From Lycium barbarum (Eukaryota; Streptophyta; Magnoliopsida; Solanales; Solanaceae): a DNA stretch of 64,000 bases. A program made the translations under genes and the position numbers. Positions 56,411 to 64,000 of this stretch are shown here, piece by piece. The DNA lies in the NCBI RefSeq assembly GCF_019175385.1, contig NC_083341.1, positions 91,166,321 through 91,230,320 of the forward strand. Direction: 5' to 3'. Position 1 is the first letter of the stretch, and each line of letters begins with the position of its first letter. The notes beneath the pieces are model-generated. The model was not told the DNA's origin. It did no database searches and worked only from the letters and a program-made list of their open reading frames with translations.

Positions 56411-58523
56411 TGTCACGACCCGGCCAGGGGACCATGACGGGTATCCAGAGCTGATTACCGAGCACCACTCATCCTGCTAGTCATCATACTCAACTGAACA
56501 TAAATATAAACCCCAAAGCTATACATGGATATACATAAGCCCGTACGGCTACAAAAATGATATACAAAAACGTACACTGACATCATCATGGGGCACAACT
56601 TACCCACACGTAATAATGCATGTTAACTTACTTCATAAACATCATCATATCATGTATGCATATATAGGCTGCTCGACCATATAGGTACGGTGTGACCATC
56701 ATTAGCCCGCGTCCAGGCCTATCGCGTCCGGGGTAAACATCTCATGCCACCCACTAGTGGTGTCTGCCATGCCCTCTAGACATGGTGTATATGCCGCCCG
56801 CCTTAGCGGTGTCTGCCCGACCATATAGGCGCGGTGTAATATCATCCTCACAGACTTATCATGGAGCATGCTTAAGAACTCAAAGACAACTGTACTCTAT
56901 CGGGGTAACGTAAGGTCGTGAACTCCCGATTCCATTATGGAGTATTCATGAGTATTCTGCCTCACCTTGACGGAACTAGCATTATAAGGTGAGTGTAACA
57001 CAATGAACAACATCAAAGAATCATAATTAGGATCATTATCTTTGTAGAAACATCATATCATGGGCTTTAGAATCTTTAGACTTAGACTCATCATCATCAT
57101 AGACTCATAATTTCCGGAATGTAAGAAGGTCATGGAGAATAGGGAAAATCATGTCATAAGAATCATGCCTTAGGAAAGAAGGGACTAGCCTTACATACTT
57201 TTCGTTTAGCTACTTTATCCCTTGAACGTTCCCCTCCAATATTCACGTTTCTACCTTCAAGAGAGTTCGTACTAACATTAGATAATTGACAACTTAAGCA
57301 TGCATGAACTAAAGCTAGAGAAAAATTGGGCAACGTCTCCTTTGTTTATACAACTTTCTCCATATCATATACCAACTCCCAAACGTTAATAACAATATCC
57401 ATAATATCATACTCAATAATCTTCATCAACCATACATTATTCAATTCTCCTATTTCCATTTCAAGGGCATCCATACCATGGTCATAATACTACATTACAT
57501 TCTTCCCCGTGTAATGTTGCTCCTATGTTCTTAATATCATTTATAACATAACTATACTCGTAAAATACAAAAAATCATGATTCATATTAAGCTACTACTC
57601 AAAAATGTCACTATTCTCATATTTGTAACCCATTTCCTATTTTCTTCCACAATCCAAGTCTTTCAACCCCTCACTACTCCAAATAACATGAATTGATCAT
57701 AAAAATTACCTTTTGATAGTGTAGGAATGGGTTTTGGATAGCAATACTCCACTTGAATAAAAACCCTAGCTTCAATCCAAGAGATTTCTTGACTTCAAGC
57801 AACCCTCAATAGCTTTCTTACACTTGAATTCCTTAGTTTGATGAAGTTGATTCTTGTTTAGTCTTAGATTCTTGTAAAAGAAGTGTGTGGAATATTCTAG
57901 AGGGTTAGAGAGAAGTGAAGAAGTGAGGGAAATGAAAATAATAACATGGGGTCTTATATTTATAATTGGAAAATCTGACCCGTCGGGAAATTATACAGAC
58001 ACTTATACAGTCCGTATAAACTTATACGGTCCATATAAGTGGCCGTGAAATCGCTCCAAAAACATCTCATTTCTGTAACCATTATACGACACATTATACG
58101 GTCCGTTATGTGACCGTATAACTCCATTAGTGATGCACCCTCACTGTAATGGTTATATGGACCATTATACGGACCGTATAAATGGTCGTATAATCCACTT
58201 CTTCTCCAATCTTGTTCTCATCGCTTCGTTTGATCTCCAATCCTTATAGAATCTTCTTAGCACTTGTTTAACACTTCATTATCAATCTAAGGGGCATCAT
58301 AACTATGCCTCAAAGCATTACTAAATCATCATTAGTTCGACACTTTGAAAAACTCTTCAGAAACACAACGTATACTTCGCCTTTCTTAATGAACTTTCCT
58401 TTCTTGCTTCAAATGTCTTTGAAATCTTAATTACTACTTCTTACTTATAGAAACATCATATACTTCTCACACTGCGTTAGTCTAGCTACCATACGATGAC
58501 ATGAAATTCTCTGAGGTGTAACA
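56411..58523 (-). repeat. 3' LTR of a second Tekay element
   Basis: Plus-strand ends TGTCACGACCC and GGTGTAACA, followed by a PPT. Inverted relative of the plus LTR 51333-56410, giving a head-to-head pair of related LTRs. It lacks the three-hairpin module. Left 5-mer is GGGGT (56406-56410); its partner is beyond the window. Palindromes at 57985-58195 with TATAAATATAAG near 57955. Confidence 0.83.
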
Positions 58524-58620
58524 TTCTTCCCCCCTTTTAAAAAATTCGTCCACGAATGTTAATTTCTCGGGAATTCTACGAAAATTTCACGAAAGTTTCC
58601 CCTGTAATATAGCACTACCA
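58524..58620 (-). promoter_or_regulatory. PPT and palindrome, second Tekay element
   Basis: AAAAGGGGGGAAGAA on minus directly before TGTTACACC; palindrome ATTCG-TCCA-CGAAT beside it. Confidence 0.75.
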
Positions 58621-59000
58621 TCCTGTCACAACAAACCACAATAACAATGCCTCACAGGGCTACAACCTGATAGTAAGAAATTATGGCCACACACAACCAA
58701 AAGCATAAAAAGAATCATACATACCTCATAATGTTGATGTCTCATCTTGGATCTTTTCCGGGGATGGAAAAAATGTGGGTATTTGGACTTCATACTTTCT
58801 TCCGCTTCCCAAGTCATTTCTTCTCGGTTATTGTTTCACCACAAGACTTTGACCGAAGCTACTTCTTTGTTTCTAAGCTTCCGTACTTGCCTGTCTAGTA
58901 TGGCAATAGGTACCTCTTCATAAGATAACTTTTCTGTAACTTGAACATCATCTACCGATACGATTCTAGTAGGATCTTCGACACACTTGCGGAGCATTGA
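58621..59000 (-). pseudogene. Tekay chromodomain (end of pol), interrupted
   Basis: Minus translation: SMLRKCVEDPTRIVSVDDVQ, TEKLSYEEVPIAILDRQVRK, LRNKEVASVKVLW, TGA stop, NNNREEMTWEAEESMKSKYP, HFFHP. Same chromodomain as at 25917-26130. One nonsense codon. Interrupted at 59001 by the next element; the rest of pol should lie beyond the right edge. Confidence 0.88.
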
Positions 59001-61686
59001 TGTTACACCCTAACCTTACTAGGGTGTGATGGGCACCCGACCCTTACCTAGAGCCGAGCGAACCCTCTGACTCTTATTACGCATATAATATCTTTGAGCT
59101 CTTAAATCAAATACAATAAAATACATAGTAAAACTTTCGGAAATATCCTTTTTCTTTGTTCTCAAATCAAACAAAATTTGTAATCATGTAGAACTTATAT
59201 CATAACACAAAATGACACATCAGCTGATGAAGCCGCTTACAGAACTGACAACCAATACCCACGACGCTGTCTGCAAAGTCTCTAACATTAATTAGACATC
59301 GTAGCACACATACTCTGACTCGGCAGCACTCCAGGAACAAGTGGAGCCTGCCAACTCCGCTGGAACATCTTCTATAATAGCTTCAGCTCATCTTGGTGTA
59401 CCTGCGCGGCATGAAACGCAGCCCCCAAAGAAAGGGGGTCAGTACGGAATATGTACTGAGTATGTAAGGAATGAACAGTGAAATAAGGCAATAATGAAAA
59501 GAAAGACATCAATATGAAACGTCATAACCAAGCTGTCAAGTATAAAGAGAATAAGCCAAACTGCCTTACTCTTACTCATCCTCGTACCATATATGCAAAG
59601 TGTATAAGCTGCCCGTCCAAATAGGAACGGTGTATAAACTGCCCGTCCATATAGGATCAGCGTGTAAGCCCGCGTCCGGGGTATAAGCTGCCCACTGTAG
59701 TGGTGTATATAACTGCCCGCCCATACAGGTGCGGTGTAATACTATCATCATATGTTTAACATAGAACATGCAGAAAGGCACAAGGATGACTATACTTTTT
59801 CGGGATGACGTAAGGTCGGTAACCTCCGAATATATTATGGAAGACTCGATGGACAAGTATACTTATCGACACCTGAAGGCTCAGAAACAAGTTTCGGGTC
59901 AATCCGATTTAGTGTAAGGAAGTTATGAGCGTTTGAAGTACAGAACCTCCTACGAACGTTTCAGAAGCTATTTTTGGAAAATCAAAGCAATAACCATATC
60001 AAGTACCTTTCGAATATCGCTATGAATCAAATCAACATAGAACTTTTGGAACTACATACTTGTATCAAGACATGACAAAATAGTTCTTCGGAAGTCAAAA
60101 ACATTAGCCATCCTAGTGGCTCTAAGAATAGGAATTTCTTTAAAATCATACATATACGTCACTTGCTCGTTTCATAAAGATCATGCCAAAAGAAAGAAAG
60201 GGTAAGCCTTACATACCTGCTCCCCATCCTATTAGCTACGTTTATTTATCCAAGCTTGCTAGTCTACATTCAAAAGAGTTCACACAATTATTAGATTCGT
60301 CGTCATACACTTGCCTTAGTTTTCAAATAAATTTCACTTATGATCTTTCAAAATTTCGGCAGCATTTCCCCTGTAAATACGCCATCCCCGAGAATCTAAC
60401 TCGGCCAATTTTTTTCAACAACAATCCAAGAATTTAACTCGGCCAAACTATCAACAACAATACCAACAATCATACTAACAACTTCAACAATCAATCCAAA
60501 ATATATTCTAACATTAGCAACCTTCGTCACACAATTCATCGGCAATTCATTTATATTCAATTCAATCACATATAATCCAACTAACACCAATGATCCCACA
60601 TTCAAGTATTAATCCGAAATCTTCCTAACGTGATTCAAGAATACTTCAAACAATTCACATAACATTCAAAACAACCCAATCAACATACTACTTCGCCCGA
60701 GACCTTCCAAATTCAACAAGAACAATAACAACACATTTCCTTCTTTCAAGTTCATAAACCATACCAACAATTTACACACTAACAACATCAATTTCCATGA
60801 ATATAAGAAATGATTTTTAACATTACATTAGCTTCCAAACAACTCTCCAACACTTACAACTTTAACTAGAATCATTAAACTTTCATTCCCCTCATAGATT
60901 CCATTACAACAACAACCAAAATACTAAGTAAAATTGATTCATTTTCTTCCACACCAAACCATATCCACACGGCCACATACCACATATACACGGCCACACA
61001 TAGCATCCCTATTTTTATGAATTTCATCCACTTTTACATACAACATACATAATCATCCATAACATATAAGAAAAGGGTTAAACCTTACCTTTTTCCTTAA
61101 CTTCTCACTTGGCTAGAATTTGTAACTTGCAAGAATATGTGTTTTTCTTGCTCCAATGACCACTTCACTTTGCTAAGGACCCTTCAATGGATTGTTTAGC
61201 TAGAAGAAAATATTTTTTGATGAAAATTCTTCCAAGGTTCTTGTTGGGTATGGTATGGCCGAATGGCCCCCTTCACTTTGGCTTCTCTAAGTTTCTTGAA
61301 ATTTCTAGGAATGAGATGAATAAGATGACTTATTTGGACTTATTTATTTTGGCCTCATATGGGCTTTGGCCCATTTACTATGGACGGCCAAATGCCCCTT
61401 TTTAATTCCAAGCCCATTTTTTTTGTTTTGTTTTGTTTTGCACTTCATGAAAATTTATTTTTTTCAAATTCCAAATTTGCCCTTAGCCTTCCTCCATATT
61501 TCCATAAGTCATATTGCGAATTTCCCTTTTTACCCCTATCCTTTCTTAATATTTCCATACTAATAATACTCATAAATAATATTCATAACCAATTTGTACA
61601 TTAAAATAATTTTGGAGAGTGGTCTTGCCCTTAATTTCTCACAACTATCTCAAATTATCCGAACGTATGAAATACGGGCTATAACA
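59001..61686 (-). repeat. 3' LTR of the W-family element
   Basis: Plus-strand ends TGTTACACCCTAACC and GGGCTATAACA. Related to solo LTR 15260-18669 (same GGGTGTGATGGGC start). Hairpins CCCGTCC-ATATAGGA-type at 59600-59740, donor-like GCCTTACATACC (60205), GGCAGCATTTCCCCTGTAA box (60357). Confidence 0.87.
59402..59459 (-). ncRNA. Three-hairpin LTR module
   Basis: CTGCG/CGCAG, CCCCC/GGGGG and CAGTAC/GTACTG stems, intact. Confidence 0.6.
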
Positions 61687-63785
61687 TCCTCCCCCCCTTT
61701 AGAACATTCATCCTCGAATGTTCAACTGACCTCAAGGGGTGTCATAATACTCCGGGGGGTTCTTTTTATAGTTGTCCTTTCCTTCAGGCCCGTTCTTTAT
61801 CTTTCCCCCTATCGTCGTTATAATTGAACTCCTTGGTCTTTTACATGAGTCCTTATTCCGTATCATGGGTTTCCTAATCCACTGTTCCAACTTATTATTC
61901 TTGTCCTTCCCAGGTCATCTCTTCTGTTATTGTTTCGTCACCACACCTTAACAGAAGCCATGTATTTGGCACGTAATCTTCACTTGACGATCCCTATGGC
62001 CACAGGCTGTTCCTTGCTCGCATTTGATCTACAGTATTACAGTCTCGGTTATACCTATGGTAACTTATGATCCGAGTTCACTTATCTTCTTAGTTCGCAA
62101 CATCCTTGAGTTCTTACTACGACTTTTTCTTTACTTCCTTCCCTCACATTTCTCGACACAAGTGTACTTGTCTTTGGTGCCTGTGTATTGGTACTCATTT
62201 TATCCATTGTTATTCCTCGTCGGCCCTCTGGTGTGGATTCCTTACAAATATGATCGAGCACCACTTCACATCGATGGTTCATATAATTCCATAGCATATC
62301 TTCTCATGTTTCGTATAATTAGTGGTCTATGAACTATTTTCTAGTATCTAACGAACTCTTTTATTTCATTCATAGGCACTGCGTCCTTTCTTTCTTTCAA
62401 AAATTTCCAAACTACCAAGCGTTGGTACTTTTATTATAATAATCGTTGTTGTCCGCAATATCCTTTGTGCACCTAGCTAGTAGCCATTTTCTTGCTCTTT
62501 TTATTACTCTTTAAAACATGCCGATATGTTTTGAATTCTAGTCCTAAGCTAATAAATTTCCTTTTCTGGCGCCTGAAATTGTTGTGATTCCTTTTTAAGC
62601 CTAATATAATATGGTCTCCCCCCCCCCTTTTTATGGGGCTCCTTATACTCCAACAATCTCCGAGTATCCTCGTCCACGATAATTATCTTATTTCTCGTTT
62701 TTATTTCAAACTTCGTGCATAACATATCAAAAACTTCTTACCATAAGTTTTCCTTTCATTTCGCGCCTATATCGTCATTCTTGTCAACATTCCCATATAT
62801 TCGTTTTTATTTCTTTGACTAACCCATTAGTATATCTTCCTACTTTCATCCTTAGCCCTCCTTGGATTTCGTCCTCCTCAAACACCCTTCATCCCTTGTT
62901 ATTTGTGGCATCGGCCTTGAAGGTCATGAAATTTTCACTTTAAGCTCGCAAATCCATTTCATTCTAAGTCATCCTTTTGGAACGCTCCTCCATGTCCGAG
63001 GTAACCGTGTAAATTTTACCATACATTTATCCCTTTATATACTCTCACCTTAACCTCATCGCAAGGCCTAAACATTCCTTCTCTTACTTTATGTTCCTTG
63101 TCGTGGTTACTATTCCCTTAGCCCTACTTATTGGAATCGGTCCTCGAGCTTCATACACTCTTCTCCTGTTTCCTTTTACCACAATCTATCCCTTTTCACA
63201 TGCCTACTTTGAGTTCTTACCCAAATGGTCTCGTGCTTTGCCGGTAGTTTCTTTCGGGAGCTTTACTCACTGAGGCTTCTTACCTTTCACCTTCTTCCGA
63301 CGCTTTAATCACTTTGTTTTCCATCCACTCACTCTCTTTCTTTTCCAAATATCGCTGTATTAGAACTTTCCAATCTTAACCTGTAGTGAAAATGACATCA
63401 ATTTACCTTGTAACACTTGTATAATTTATTTTGTTGCTGTCACTCGAACTTCGGTACCCTTACTTGATTAATGCCTTCCTTACTGTAGCGCCGGTTGCTG
63501 GGACTCACATGTCCACCGATACAAGCACATGTGGGATATCGTACGCCTTCATATATACATATATATACAATTACTATCAACTAGCCCGCAAAATACCTCC
63601 AAACGCCATTCAAGCCTATCCAAATTTCAGAACTGTGTTGCACCTTCTGTCTTTCCACCAGTTTGGCCTGCCTCGTCCGACGTGACCTCTTATGGTCTCC
63701 AACCATCCCGTATACTCTAGCTCCCCTTAGGTTACTCTAGCTTTTCATTTGTCTCTTATGTCGGAATATATAGAATTTCTTACAC
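61687..63785 (-). other. Internal region of the W-family element, decayed
   Basis: PPT (61688-61700, CCTCCCCCCCTTTAG) and palindrome AACATTCATCCTCGAATGTT. Between about 61905 and 61985, minus translation shows chromodomain traces (RRLRAKYMASVK and a Trp-Arg-Asn-Asn stretch). No full ORF. A C-run at 62618-62630. Much of it aligns loosely with 4930-6490 of element S. Confidence 0.6.
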
Positions 63786-63888
63786 ACTTCCCAGGGGGTC
63801 ACCCATCCTAAAATTGCTCCCACCTTAGCACGCTAAACCTCGAAACTTCGATGGAATCCGGTGCCTTGATGCTGATATAATCGCGTCC
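63786..63888 (-). ncRNA. 5S rRNA-derived sequence, W-family element
   Basis: Minus strand begins GGACGCGATTATATCAGCAT and includes GGCACCGGATTCCATC, TTTAGCGTGCTAAGG and TAGGATGGGTGACCCCC, ending CTGGGAAGT. Here the central CACCGGAT part is closer to true 5S than in the S copy, so the copies decayed independently from a common 5S-bearing ancestor. Confidence 0.78.
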
Positions 63889-64000
63889 ACTTCCTCACAT
63901 GACCTTTATTACATGTTCTAGAGCAAATTGAAGCCTTACAGATCCCGAGACATTTTCGTACACGTCCTTTCTTTTACAATTACTGTTTTATCCTTTTCAA
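63889..64000. other. Window edge, internal sequence continues
   Basis: ATGACCTTTATTACATG-type sequence matching the spacer right of the 5S-like segment in element S. No gene; gag would be expected beyond the window. Confidence 0.5.

Larger units (their letters stand above)
59001..64000 (-). mobile_element. W-family non-autonomous element, right part outside window
   Basis: 3' LTR 59001-61686 followed by internal region to the window edge. Left 5-mer ATTGA (58996-59000). The internal carries PPT, decayed chromodomain traces and a 5S-like segment, same order as element S. Confidence 0.8.

Overview
This window is a nuclear, gene-free block of nested LTR retrotransposons from a flowering plant. 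The main lineages are Tat and Tekay/Del chromovirus Ty3/gypsy elements. Primer-binding sites match plant initiator tRNA-Met (TGGTATCAGAGC), and the LTR sequence style suggests a dicot, perhaps Solanaceae (low certainty). I found no host protein-coding gene. Almost all coding sequence is transposon gag/pol on the minus strand, and most of it is broken.

Reading the target-site duplications (TSDs) gives the nesting order. The oldest layer is a decayed Tat element on the minus strand: integrase 1-419, RNase H and reverse transcriptase 12245-15259, protease and gag 18670-20407, gag 22010-22394, probable 5' leader/LTR at 48856-51332. Five units were inserted into it: (1) a plus-oriented Tekay-type solo LTR, 420-12244, TSD CGGAG; (2) solo LTR 15260-18669, TSD TCTAC; (3) solo LTR 20408-22009, TSD GGTCG; (4) a 25.8-kb unit 23097-48855, TSD CCCGC, whose two ends are inverted copies of each other; (5) a plus-oriented Tekay-type LTR starting at 51333.

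These were hit again. The 420-12244 LTR contains element S (1893-11229; two 2.7-kb LTRs, gag, remnants of integrase/chromodomain). The 25.8-kb unit contains a Tekay element (LTRs 23637-25707 and 45552-47955). That element is itself interrupted by solo LTR 27952-31148 (TSD CATCT) and by element T, 32901-45001 (TSD TGAAT), a tandem LTR-internal-LTR-internal-LTR array coding only a 211-residue acidic repeat protein. The 51333 LTR contains solo LTR 51375-54289 (TSD GATAG) and, from 56411, another Tekay element that is interrupted at 59001 by a further element running off the right edge.

The most interesting signals are non-coding. The internal regions of S, T and the 59001 element carry 5S-rRNA-derived sequences (four copies, always in element sense, always between the gag-position ORF and the 3' part). 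Twelve LTR copies carry a three-hairpin module with compensatory stem changes. LTRs of different families also share splice-donor-like motifs, a PPT-adjacent palindrome, a U5-end hairpin and, in the Tekay-type LTRs, promoter-proximal palindromes. Together these suggest that several non-autonomous families share one set of cis-signals with the Tekay elements. A mitochondrial-type initiator tRNA pseudogene (22917-22990) marks a probable organelle DNA insertion.
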